Origin: Forficula auricularia
Lineage: Eukaryota > Arthropoda > Insecta > Dermaptera > Forficulidae
DNA length: 64,000 bases
Direction of reading: 5' to 3'
Assembly: GCA_024734495.1 (NCBI GenBank)
Contig: JALMQS010000099.1
Coordinates: 95,033,388-95,097,387, forward strand
Made by a program: the position numbers and the translations under genes. The notes beneath the pieces were generated by a model. It was not told the origin of the DNA. It was given only the letters and a program-made list of their open reading frames with translations, and did no database searches. Shown here one piece after another: positions 28,301 through 32,389 of this stretch (positions within the stretch are counted from its first letter, which is position 1; each line of letters opens with the position of its first letter).

Positions 28301-31300
28301 TACATGTATTAACAACGCAGCTTTTCCAAGATATTATACATTATAGATAAGTCTATCTTATTTTGTATTCTTTATTTCACTCAATATCAAATTCAAATTT
28401 CAAAAAACTATAAAGCCTATTAAATACATTTTGGAACTCTCTAAGTTTTCCTCATATTTTAGTGATTTGCTGATTTTTGAACTTAATTTATTTATAATAG
28501 GTGTACTACCTTGTTTGAAATGCAATATTGTTGGTATTTTTAGATGGGCTGGTTGAAGGAAGAAGGATTCGGAGGAGTGATGATCTGGTCAATTGATATG
28601 GATGACTTCCGAGGGACTTGCGGAACAGGCAAATATCCTTTGATTCATGCCATGAGGCAAGAACTGGAAGACTACAAAGTTGCTCTGGAATATGATGGAC
28701 CATTCGAGAGTCGAGGACCTCAGGGACGGTACACCACAAAAGACCGTAAGTTATTCTAATTCATAATTTTTCTATTAATAAATTATTTTAATCATAGAAG
28801 TGGGAAAAACAATTGTAAAATAATAATAAAAATTAGCTTACAATTTCGTATGAAATTGGATAAATAAATAATAATATTAAATAAGACGTACGTGACTTCT
28901 TCAGCTAGTTATTTCTCAACTCAATTGCCCAATATCATTATGTTAAACATTCTTTCTTTTTCAATTTTTTATTACTTCTAAACACATTGATTTTTCTCTT
29001 TATAGTTCTAACAAACAATAAAATCCATTGTAATTGTAACCATGGCAATTAAAAGAACATATTATATAGAATTAAAAATAAATCTACTTTCGAGTACTGT
29101 GGTTTTTGTACTTTGTTAGAACTATAAAGAGAAAAATGTGTTTAGTAGTAATAAAAATGGAAATAGTATAATGTTTCACATAATGAAATTGGACAATTGA
29201 ATTGAGAAATAAGTTGCTGAAGAAGTTACAAATAAAGTGACGAAACGTATGTCTTATTTAATATAAAACTCCTGCGATTTCTTTACTTATCAAATTTTCT
29301 ACGATCTTGTAAACTAATTAAATTATGGATACGATTAACCAAACAATAATAAAAATAATGATGATCATCATCTGTAAAAAAATATCAACTAAAACCTCAT
29401 TATAATGCGAAACATTTCCACTGGAGTCAATTTTTTTTTTTTAATGCAATCGAATGAAAGAAGGGGTCCACCAGTAAAGATGCAGCTCCTATGGATCTCG
29501 AAAGACCCTTGCATTACCGAAGAGAAGGGAAAGTTGGTTAAGTGAGAGGGTGTAGACGTAGGTGTATGCACTCCGGTTTTGAAGGTTTGAAGATTATAGG
29601 TGCTGGGAAAGATGGAGGCTGGGAGAGAGTTCCAGTTCCTTGAAGTCATGGGGATATATGTATTGACGAATGAAGTGGTCCGGCACTTTTCTAATTTGAC
29701 CGCGAACGAGTGTTGGGAGTCGGCAAAACGCGTGCTACGTGCAAAGCATGCTTTGAGGGGAATTATTGATTTTATCTCATCAGAGCACCTGCCGTGATAG
29801 TATCTATAGAAAAGGGAAAGGGCAGAGACATTTCTTCGATGAGCCAGCGAGTCGAGTGAGTCGGTGAGGCTAGAATCGTCATTTAGCTTGACGGCTCCTT
29901 TCTGAATTGCATCTAGGGTAGCAAGAGAATATTTAGAGGCTCCTCTCCATAGATGAGAGCCGTATTCGAGACAGGGGAGGATTTGGGCCTTGTAGATGGT
30001 GAGAAGTTGTTGGGGTTTGTAAAATCGCTTGGACCTGAATAAGTAGCCAATCTTCCTTGCTGCAGATTTTGCAATTTGAAACACTCTGAGATACAATATA
30101 GTATATTACTAGAAGCCAGCATTTTACTCCATTCAACTCGAACGGAAAAAGTAGAATTTCGGATCTGAAAAAAGTTTTCAGACAATGACTATAGACCATT
30201 CATTAAAATAATTAACCCGAAGGTTTGACTATCTTTTTTTGAAAATAAGATGGATTTTTTCAAAAATTCAACTCACGGTATAAACCAAATATACCACAAG
30301 GGCTGAAAAGTCCCGGACCTAACAAAGAAAACACGTTTTTGTTGTTGTTCAAAATTAGCTTTATTCTTAGTTGAATAAAAGATTTCACTGTCGATGGTTA
30401 GCTTTATTCATCAACGTAATCTCCATCAAGATACCACTTTTGTAGAATGATTTATCTTTTGCCCCAAAATAGGCCTCAGTTTCAGCGATAACCTGTTCAT
30501 TTGTGCGAAATTTCTTACCGGCGAGAATTTTTTGCGGTCAGCGAACAGCCAGTAGTCGCTGGGAGGCAAATCTAGCGAATACGGTGGACGTGCGAGCAAT
30601 TCGAAGTTCAATTCATGTAGTTTTGCCAGTGTTTTGATTGACTTGTGACACGATGCATTGTCTTGATGAAACAGCACTTTTTTCTTCTTCAAATGGGGCC
30701 GTTTCTTTGCAATTTCGGCCTTCAAACGCTCCAATAACGCTATATAATATTCACTGTTGATGGTATTTCCCTTCTCAAGATAGTCGATGAATATTACACC
30801 ACGCACATCCCAAAATACCGAGGCCATAACCTTTCCAGCCGATTGTTGTGCTTTTGGGCGCTTTGGACGAGGTTCACCAGTTGCTGTCCACTCAGATGAC
30901 GATCGTTTTGATTCCGGAGTGAAGTGATGGATCCATGTTTCATCTATTGTCACATATCGAAGCGAAAATTCCGGTTTGTTACGTTTAAACATGTCCAAAC
31001 ACGGGTCAGAATCATCAACACATTGTTGTTTTTGGTCAACAGTGAGCAAGCGAGGCACCCACTTTGAACAGAGCTTTCTCATACTCAAATGCTCATGCAA
31101 TATAAAGCCAACACGTTCTTTTGATATCTTTACGATGTCAGCTAACTCACGCAGCTTCACTTTTCGATCATTCAAAACAATTTTGTGGATTTTTTGATAT
31201 TTTCTGGTGTTACCGCCTCATTTGGACGTCCACTGCGTTCTGCATCATCGGTGTCCCAAAGACCACGTTTGAAGTCAGCGAACCAACGTTTTATTGTTGT

Positions 31301-32151
31301 TTCTAATGGAGAGGAGTTCCCATAACACTTTTCAAGCCATTGCTTTGCTTGAACGGTATTTTTTCCCATCAAGAAGCAATGTAAAATTAAAACACGAAAT
31401 TGTTTTTGATCCATTGCTCTGAAAAGCGTCACTCTTAGCACAATAACTCACAAACTAATGAATAGAATATCATGAAATTTTGACAGCTGTCTTTTGAAGG
31501 TTAGTACTATCTGAAAAAGAGGTGAATTCAAAAAAGCTAGCGCAATGTATGTGTTAGGCCCGGGATTTTTCAGCCCATGTGTTATTAAGATAAGAATTTA
31601 TATTTAAAGTCTCTAATCTAAGATTTTAATAGAATAATTTTATACTGCATATCAGAGGGCCTCGTCACTTCAGGAGTTGGACCCGAGTACTAACACGCTT
31701 GCCGGGCACGTTAGTTCGACCCTCGAGACAAAATCACACTCTGACATGCAATCTTTTCATTTATAATTTTCAGTTATAATCTGGCTCCTTACCATGGCGC
31801 ATTGTCCAGCTAATTAACATCATGATCAGCCTTGATGATATTTTTGATTATAATTATTTATTTTACTTTTTTTTTATAAAATTATGATATTCTATAAAAA
31901 TCAATTTCTAATAATTTTTTTTTCATTCAGCTACCACTGTTTCTTGCGAGGAAGAGGATAACCACATTTCTTACCACCCTGATAAGGCTGACTGCACCAT
32001 GTACTACATGTGTGAAGGAGAACGCAAACACCACATGCCTTGCCCCAGCAACCTGGTGTTCAATCCTAACGAGAATGTATGCGATTGGCCAGAGAACGTG
32101 GAGGGTTGTATGCACCATACACAAGCACCTCCCACCAAAAGAAGACGTTAA
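1172..32151 (+). CDS. Cht10: Cht10-type multi-domain chitinase, 3' part (11 exons, 5' end outside window)
   Basis: Joined exons: 1172-1351, 11590-11713, 13522-13831, 15964-16202, 21150-21343, 21426-21643, 23037-23332, 24228-24375, 26242-26550, 28544-28745, 31931-32151. They give 812 codons and a TAA stop with every phase matching. Product: a secreted, multi-catalytic chitinase that hydrolyses beta-1,4 GlcNAc links in old cuticle chitin during moulting (family knowledge). Visible domains, numbered from the first full codon: GH18 A (residues about 1-285, N-terminal beta strands missing because they lie upstream), a linker of roughly 65 residues with no CBM, GH18 B (about 350-715), a short linker, then CBM14 (about 742-795) with six cysteines. 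Both GH18 domains keep GGW, the DWE catalytic box, MxYDFHG and IWxxDMDDF. Two adjacent GH18 domains followed by a terminal CBM14 match the C-terminal end of insect Cht10. Another group II multi-GH18 chitinase is the only serious alternative. The symbol rests on recognition, not on a search. Confidence 0.93.
2140..2423. mobile_element. MITE with 35-bp terminal inverted repeats
   Basis: Left end AATTGAGGCGTTCAAAAGCA continuing GAGTGGACTATCCCAC; right end GTGGGATAGTCCACTC continuing to AACGCCTCAATT. The ends are near-perfect inverted repeats and the 284-bp interior has no ORF. Superfamily not assigned. Confidence 0.75.
2526..3498. repeat. Two-unit tandem duplication, about 500-bp period
   Basis: ATCGTTCGAGCTATGA starts at 2526 and again at 3026, exactly 500 bases apart. 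The units match through TCTATAATTTGGATCCAAAA and AATTAGG(C/G)CTTG near their ends. The second unit is slightly shorter and has drifted by substitutions and small indels, so the duplication is not recent. Confidence 0.8.
3500..4630. other. Intron sequence with no recognised feature
   Basis: AT-rich, with no coding signal and no repeat ends that I can recognise. A short minus-strand ORF at 4221-4466 shows no motif or family resemblance. Confidence 0.4.
4635..4803. mobile_element. Fold-back repeat, family P1, copy 2
   Basis: Arms AGTAACAAGAATAGTAGGG and CCTATTATTCCTGTTACT are inverted repeats. The core at 4709-4737 reads CTGAGGA ... GACGAAAC on the + strand. It matches the copy at 630-891 over its whole length but is about 90 bp shorter. 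Confidence 0.7.
5280..5410. repeat. Dispersed repeat, possible Helitron-type end
   Basis: TATATATATAAAATTAAGG, then CACTGCTCCAAAATCGCC, CAATATACGCTTCAAG and CCTGTCTGTCTGT. A related copy at 21715-21860 has the same order of words (TATATATATAATATTAAG, ATTGGTCCAAATCACGCC, GTTTCAAGCAAAG, CCTGTCTGTCTGT). The TC(T)ATATATATA-rich start resembles some insect Helitron ends. No terminal hairpin was confirmed. Confidence 0.4.
5690..5800 (+). mobile_element. Terminal fragment of a hAT-type element
   Basis: Ends at 5800 with CGGTTTGCCGATCCCTG, the inverse of the CAGGGATCGGCAAACCG terminus common to hAT elements. It is preceded by GAGCCAC(A)-rich sequence (GCCACATGATGGCTCGCGAG). The element at 10187-11118 has a related terminus. 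The other end was not found, so this looks truncated. Confidence 0.55.
5820..6190. repeat. Dispersed repeat family R1, copy 1
   Basis: Words AGACCAAACTCAACAGAAAT, TTTGTATACATTATCTGTAG, CCAGAAGACAAGGAATGCAA and AAAACTAACCACCCAAAATA recur in the same order near 25020-25230 (+) and, inverted, near 47640-47830. The family contains poly-C/poly-G tracts and no ORF. Confidence 0.6.
6668..7317. mobile_element. 650-bp fold-back element with TA flanks
   Basis: Ends GGGTGGCTCATATTTTGGG and inverse CCCAAAATAATGACCACCC, each preceded or followed by TA. The arms run almost to the centre: TTTATCCTTATAATAGTAGC on the left faces GCTACTATTATAAGGATAAA on the right. A TA target site and palindromic form suggest a Tc1/mariner-mobilised MITE. 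No transposase is encoded. Confidence 0.75.
7330..7460 (+). repeat. GGGTTCCGTTT / CCGTCTGTC dispersed repeat
   Basis: AGGGTTCCGTTTAAAAGTAA, then CCTTTTAGTGTCACTACAAT and CCGTCTGTCAGACC. A related stretch lies at 58240-58320 (GAGTTCCGTTTAAAAGTAAC, CTAATAGTGTCGCTATAAT, TGTGTCCGTCTGTTATAGC). It resembles a repeat known to be very abundant in lepidopteran and other insect genomes. Ends were not resolved. Confidence 0.5.
7650..7900. repeat. 251-bp near-perfect palindrome
   Basis: Left end CCCGTATGGAAATAAATGG; right end CTATTTATTTCCATACGGG. The arms of about 120 bp meet near 7776 with almost no spacer (TATATTAATATAATTATA region). Very AT-rich inside. It could extrude a long hairpin. No internal ORF. 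Confidence 0.8.
8380..8660. other. Higher-complexity intron segment, possible regulatory element
   Basis: Base composition is more even than in the surroundings (for example GCGTGACGCCTGCCGCCCCA and ATCAGGTCAATTTCCTTCC), with no repeat ends and no ORF. In a 10-kb intron full of mobile DNA this is the part most like unique non-coding sequence. A regulatory role is only inferred. Confidence 0.25.
9597..10144. mobile_element. piggyBac-type non-autonomous element with TTAA flanks
   Basis: TTAA at 9593-9596 and 10145-10148 flanks inverted ends TCTTCCGGCGGGCGCGCTGT and ACAGCGCGTCCGCTAGAAAG. Sub-terminal repeats GTCGTAAATTTTACG occur near both ends (about 9645 and 10111). TTAA target duplication with G+C-rich ends is typical of piggyBac. 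548 bp, no transposase. Confidence 0.75.
10187..11118. mobile_element. Non-autonomous hAT element with exact 8-bp TSD and a nested repeat
   Basis: The TSD CACTAGAC is at 10179-10186 and 11119-11126. Ends are CAGGGGTCGGCAAC and GGTTACCGATCCCTG, hAT-like inverted termini. Sequence rich in GAGCCGCAT next to the right end matches this type of element. Inside, from about 10430 to 10755, sits a copy of the hammerhead-like palindrome family P2. The element lies only 30 bp from the piggyBac-type element. Confidence 0.88.
10430..10755. mobile_element. Family P2 hammerhead-like repeat, nested in the hAT element
   Basis: Inverted arms TTGGCCATCATTACAAACAA (about 10438) and TTGTTTGTAATGATGGCCAA (about 10587) flank a spacer. 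Then comes the core CTGATGA ... GAAACGTCGGTTTATG at 10630-10670 and the family tail CAGTCCGTCTCC near 10740. The arms are different in sequence from those of other P2 copies. Confidence 0.65.
11590..11713 (+). CDS. Cht10: Chitinase exon: GH18 A, LREAF to PAVA segment
   Basis: Acceptor TGTTTTAG ends at 11589 and donor CAG|GTAACG starts at 11714. With the carried-over G it reads [20 protein letters not shown], then [10 protein letters not shown] and [10 protein letters not shown], a conserved GH18 strand and loop. It ends in phase 2 (AG). It lies after a 10.2-kb intron filled with repeats and is too short to stand out as an ORF; the protein match and phase identify it. Confidence 0.93.
11714..12900. 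other. Intron sequence, nothing recognised
   Basis: AT-rich with short G-rich tracts (GGGGAGGGGG near 12135 and GGAGGGGGGG near 12575). I see no exon, RNA gene or repeat ends. Minus-strand ORFs at 12510-12701 and 12764-13021 have no recognisable motif. Confidence 0.35.
12905..13255 (+). repeat. SINE-like / hAT-like composite repeat
   Basis: A pol III B-box-like stretch GGGTTCGACTCC (about 12951) is followed by CGAAACCCTCTGACATGGAA and CGTACGGTCCATGGATTCTG. Related sequence occurs at 31655-31790 and 58690-58810 (GTTCGACCCTC or ATTCAACTCC plus CCTCTG(A)) and a shared body at 40560-40790. The 3' end CACCCGCCACTGTG at about 13239-13252 looks like a hAT terminus. Precise limits are unclear. Confidence 0.5.
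13522..13831 (+). CDS. Cht10: Chitinase exon: GH18 A, MAYDFHG motif
   Basis: Acceptor ATTTTTAG ends at 13521; the AG from the previous exon plus T makes Ser. It reads [20 protein letters not shown] through [11 protein letters not shown] and [10 protein letters not shown] to [15 protein letters not shown] is GH18 motif 3 and lines the substrate cleft. Donor GAG|GTACAT starts at 13832, phase 0. No frame break. Confidence 0.94.
13840..14540. other. Intron sequence, nothing recognised
   Basis: AT-rich. No repeat ends, RNA gene or coding signal found on either strand. Confidence 0.35.
14552..14925. mobile_element. MITE with CCAAGAGCTGG inverted ends
   Basis: Ends CCAAGAGCTGGTGACACATT and inverse AATGTGTCACCAGCTCTTGG. 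TCTATAG occurs just outside both ends (14541-14547 and 14926-14932), a possible target duplication if the left boundary includes four more bases. A second, inner palindrome (ACCATTTGAGTGGTGG facing CCACCACTCAAATGGT) lies at about 14595-14720. No ORF. Confidence 0.75.
15437..15630. mobile_element. Family P2 hammerhead-like palindrome
   Basis: Family tail GGAGACGGACTGGTA at the left. Arms TTGATGTTGATGAAGGCAGT (15463) and the inverse ACTGCCTTCATCAACATCCA (right). The core on the minus strand at 15547-15578 is CTGAAG(G)A, hairpin GGAGA ... TCTCC, GAAACGTCGG. The arms CCACGGTGGTTGTA differ from other P2 copies. It lies in the intron before the IWTVDMDDF exon. Confidence 0.75.
15964..16202 (+). CDS. 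Cht10: Chitinase exon: GH18 [10 protein letters not shown] motif
   Basis: Acceptor CTCATACAG ends at 15963. It reads [26 protein letters not shown], then [20 protein letters not shown] and YPLIQAM. The IWxxDMDDF stretch is GH18 motif 4 and closes the barrel. Donor AG|GTAGGA starts at 16203, phase 2. Reading through the donor gives an immediate stop, so the splice is required. Confidence 0.94.
16210..17470. other. Intron sequence, nothing recognised
   Basis: No repeat ends or coding signal recognised. ORFs at 16378-16584 (+) and 16731-16913 (-) have no motif. The composition is a little more balanced between 16640 and 16900. Confidence 0.35.
17474..19285. mobile_element. 1.8-kb fold-back element, family F1
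   Basis: Ends GCTTTTTACTTTATCTAATG and inverse GCATTGGATAAAGTAAAAAA. Arms of about 540 bp share CATGGGTTCCGTAG, CACACTGTTCAA-type words, CATCCATCC and TGTTTGTGGGC. Single arms of the same family occur at 35580-35960 and 54540-55115. The centre (about 18015-18740) contains no transposase that I recognise. Confidence 0.75.
19891..20163. mobile_element. hAT-type MITE with near-exact 8-bp TSD
   Basis: GTTGGGAC (19883-19890) and GTTGGGTC (20164-20171) flank ends CAATGGCGTAGTCAGG and GGCTACGCCCCTG. The inverse CAGGGGCGTAGCC is a common hAT terminus. G-runs next to the left end and in the right third are typical of the type. 273 bp, non-coding. Confidence 0.75.
20482..20779. mobile_element. hAT-type MITE with 8-bp TSD
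   Basis: GGTAGAGA (20474-20481) and GGCAGAGA (20780-20787) flank ends CAGTGGCAGATTCACG and AAAATCCTCCACTG. The interior has GCCTTTTGAGCCCTAGG-type words seen in hAT relics. No ORF. Confidence 0.7.
21150..21343 (+). CDS. Cht10: Chitinase exon: end of GH18 A and inter-domain linker
   Basis: Acceptor TATTTTTAG ends at 21149. AG plus A restores Arg, giving [20 protein letters not shown] and then a Lys, Pro, Val and Ala rich linker ([26 protein letters not shown]). There is no cysteine cluster, so no CBM14 separates the two catalytic domains. Donor ACA|GTAAAT starts at 21344, phase 1, before the shortest intron of the gene (82 bp). Confidence 0.9.
21426..21643 (+). CDS. Cht10: Chitinase exon: start of GH18 B
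   Basis: Acceptor CAATAG ends at 21425; A plus CG makes Thr. It reads [20 protein letters not shown], then [17 protein letters not shown] and [13 protein letters not shown] is the first barrel strand and CTHLIYAFA the second. Donor AAA|GTAAGT starts at 21644, phase 0. The equivalent of this exon for GH18 A lies upstream of the window. Confidence 0.94.
21715..21860. repeat. Second copy of the TATATATATA / CTGTCTGTCTG repeat
   Basis: Same word order as at 5280-5410. See that entry for the possible Helitron link. Confidence 0.4.
22168..22570. mobile_element. Family P2 palindrome with two hammerhead-like cores
   Basis: Outer arms GAGTAGATTTTG and CAAAATCTACTC, then GGCAGTCCAAAATTCAAAAT facing ATTTTGAACTGCC. 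Minus core at 22243-22271 and plus core at 22463-22493 (CTGAAGAAGGAGGG ... CTTCGAAACGTCGG). A further inner palindrome (CAGTAACAATATAATAG ... TAATATTGTTACTG) lies between. It sits in the intron before the IGGW exon of GH18 B. Confidence 0.8.
22620..22930. mobile_element. hAT-type MITE with exact 8-bp TSD
   Basis: The TSD ACCTAGAA is at 22612-22619 and 22931-22938. Ends are CAGTGATGCCGAACCTTATG and CATAGGTTCGTCATCACTG. Words GGTGTGTCAAAA and ACGTGTCACTTTT are sub-terminal inverses. 311 bp, non-coding. Confidence 0.87.
23037..23332 (+). CDS. Cht10: Chitinase exon: GH18 B, AIGGW and catalytic motif
   Basis: Acceptor TTAATAG ends at 23036. It reads [18 protein letters not shown], then [13 protein letters not shown] with the catalytic Glu codon at 23181-23183, then [20 protein letters not shown]. 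The first Asp of the usual DxxDxDxE box is Asn here, while the two later Asp residues and the Glu are kept. Donor GG|GTGAGT starts at 23333, phase 2. Confidence 0.94.
23385..24192. mobile_element. 808-bp palindrome that fills most of one intron, with a hammerhead-like core (family P3)
   Basis: Arms of about 85 bp: AAGATCCCGACTTAGATC and CTTCACCTATCGAGTTTCC on the left face GGAAACTCGATAGGTGAAG and TTCGGGATCTT on the right. Core at 23629-23663: CTGATGA, T, stem GAGGAC, loop CAA, stem GTCTTC, GAAAC, TATA, GTC. The left arm starts 53 bases after the splice donor and the right arm ends 36 bases before the acceptor. A fragment of the core part recurs at 60650-60835. Confidence 0.75.
24228..24375 (+). 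CDS. Cht10: Chitinase exon: GH18 B, MTYDFHG motif
   Basis: Acceptor CTGTTTAG ends at 24227; GG plus A makes Gly. It reads [20 protein letters not shown], then [18 protein letters not shown] and [14 protein letters not shown] is GH18 motif 3. Donor GTT|GTAAGT starts at 24376, phase 0. Confidence 0.94.
24620..25260 (+). repeat. Dispersed repeat family R1, copy 2
   Basis: CAGGGTATGGTCAAGTATTG, TCGAAATATCTCAAAAACGG, AAACTCAACCAAATTTTGTA (twice), CCAGAAGTCTAAAAATGCAA and poly-C/poly-G tracts. It matches 5820-6190 and, inverted, 47590-48125. TCGAAATATATCAAAAACGG recurs at about 55484. A plus-strand ORF at 24653-24838 lies inside and has no motif. Confidence 0.6.
25479..25834. mobile_element. hAT-type MITE with degenerate 8-bp TSD
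   Basis: CTTTACAT (25471-25478) and TTTTACAC (25835-25842) flank ends CAGGGGTGGGAACTAGCGACC-like (first 16 bases) and GTTCTCAACTCCTG. Sub-terminal TGGCCC occurs near both sides. The drifted TSD suggests an old insertion. Confidence 0.6.
26242..26550 (+). CDS. Cht10: Chitinase exon: GH18 [10 protein letters not shown] region
   Basis: Acceptor CTTTTTTAG ends at 26241. It reads [51 protein letters not shown], then [20 protein letters not shown] and ERSLKTK. This is the insertion subdomain plus late barrel strands. Donor AAA|GTAAGT starts at 26551, phase 0. Confidence 0.94.
26579..27116. mobile_element. pogo/Tigger-type non-autonomous element with TA flanks
   Basis: TA (26577-26578 and 27117-27118) flanks ends CAGTAGATCGTTTATCCGGA and CCGTTTAT-inverse CGGATAAACGAGGTTTTACTG. 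The CAGTA...CGTTTATCCG terminus is characteristic of pogo/Tigger elements. An 82-codon ORF (26742-26990, +) inside shows no helix-turn-helix or DDE motif. It begins 28 bases after a chitinase splice donor. Confidence 0.8.
27150..27410 (-). repeat. Dispersed repeat matching 47870-48115 in inverse
   Basis: ACACGAACCATTTCGA, GAGCTGAAATTATACATATG, GAGAGTACCAAATTTCAATA, GATTCTGGGATATGGA and AGGTCATCAAAACCTA occur in the reverse order and strand at 47870-48115. It is part of repeat family R1 or adjoins it. No coding signal. Confidence 0.6.
27420..28500. other. Intron sequence, nothing recognised
   Basis: AT-rich. A weak inverted relation links TTCGACAAACAATTATT (about 28018) to AATAATTTGTCGAAAAAG (about 27430), which suggests the edges of another fold-back repeat. 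No ORF of interest. Confidence 0.3.
28544..28745 (+). CDS. Cht10: Chitinase exon: end of GH18 [10 protein letters not shown] motif
   Basis: Acceptor TTTTTAG ends at 28543. It reads [40 protein letters not shown], then the linker [19 protein letters not shown]. It contains GH18 motif 4 and the start of the linker to the chitin-binding domain. Donor C|GTAAGT starts at 28746, phase 1. Confidence 0.93.
28890..29270. repeat. Palindromic repeat in the last intron
   Basis: TTCTTCAGCTAGTTATTTCTC and AACTCAATTGCCCAATATCA face inverse words at about 29180-29225 (TTGGACAATTGAATTGAG, AAATAAGTTGCTGAAGAAG). AGTTCTAACAAA (about 29006) faces TTTGTTAGAACT (about 29112). Arms are about 140 bp. CTGAAGAAG ... 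GACGAAACG at 29217-29247 gives it a degenerate hammerhead-like core. Confidence 0.6.
29389..30096 (-). pseudogene. Non-LTR retrotransposon 3' end (Jockey/CR1-type ORF2 C-terminus), 5'-truncated
   Basis: The minus strand encodes [60 protein letters not shown] and [20 protein letters not shown]. This is the conserved C-terminal part of a LINE reverse transcriptase ORF, after the catalytic palm, which is missing. Near the end the frame is shifted compared with the copy at 38159-38689 (HTPTSTPSH instead of HRHLRLHPL). The element ends in a poly-A tract (poly-T at about 29431-29442 on the + strand). It is antisense to the chitinase gene, in its last intron. It is dead by 5' truncation. Confidence 0.88.
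30294..31582 (-). mobile_element. mariner element, near full length
   Basis: TA (30292-30293 and 31583-31584) flanks inverted ends CCACAAGGGCTGAAAAGTCC and GGGATTTTTCAGCCCATGTGT, with CCCGG(A/G)CCTAACA next to both. Length 1289 bp is normal for mariner. It contains a frameshifted transposase gene on the minus strand and lies in the last chitinase intron, antisense to the host gene. Confidence 0.93.
30426..31414 (-). pseudogene. mariner transposase (DD34D), frameshifted
   Basis: It starts with [20 protein letters not shown] and has the N-terminal DNA-binding part in 31172-31414: [20 protein letters not shown] then [14 protein letters not shown]. One base is missing near 31174, and the frame continues as [20 protein letters not shown] in 30426-31175. 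Catalytic residues are visible: Asp in [11 protein letters not shown], Asp in [11 protein letters not shown], and the third Asp in LPPSDYWLF, so the triad is kept. A second frame change follows at about 30525, after FADRKKF; the other frame then reads [20 protein letters not shown]. At least two frameshifts make it non-functional, yet substitutions look few, suggesting a fairly young copy. Confidence 0.93.
31655..31830 (+). repeat. SINE-like repeat with B-box-like motif
   Basis: GTTAGTTCGACCCTCGAGAC (about 31710) resembles a pol III B box, followed by CACTCTGACATGCAATC and TTTATAATTTTCAGTTATAA. Related to 12930-13010 and 58690-58790. No clear A box or ends. Confidence 0.45.
31931..32151 (+). 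CDS. Cht10: Chitinase last coding exon: C-terminal CBM14 domain
   Basis: Acceptor TTTCATTCAG ends at 31930; C plus CT makes Pro, giving [20 protein letters not shown]. Six cysteines follow the peritrophin-A (CBM14) spacing: SC, DC, MC, PC, VC, GC, with the aromatic-rich YYMC centre and [12 protein letters not shown]. It binds chitin and anchors the enzyme to cuticle. The frame closes with RRR and TAA at 32149-32151. Confidence 0.95.
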
Positions 32152-32369
32152 GAAGTTCCAAGTCCTGCACCTATCTCTAATGCTCATTGTTTATTTTATC
32201 GTGCGTGATTTTCTTCAAATTCTTTCCAAAATTACTTTTTCTTATGATCTATCATTCGATTACTATTAAGAAGAAAGCAAAAAAATGGATTTTTATTTAT
32301 ATAAAAGATTTTAAAGAAAGTTAATGCTTAATCTGATTTTTATTATTACAAATTTTTAGTGTACTATGA

Positions 32370-32389
32370 AATAAATTTATGGAAATAAA
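32370..32389 (+). promoter_or_regulatory. Candidate poly(A) signals of the chitinase gene
   Basis: Two AATAAA hexamers (32370-32375 and 32384-32389) lie 219-233 bases after the stop codon. They are the first canonical signals downstream. In such AT-rich DNA the hexamer is frequent, so the true 3' end could be later; another AATAAA-rich cluster lies near 34459. Confidence 0.45.

Noticed and set aside
30976..31306. Plus-strand ORFs overlapping the mariner
   Set aside because: They are shadows of the minus-strand transposase.
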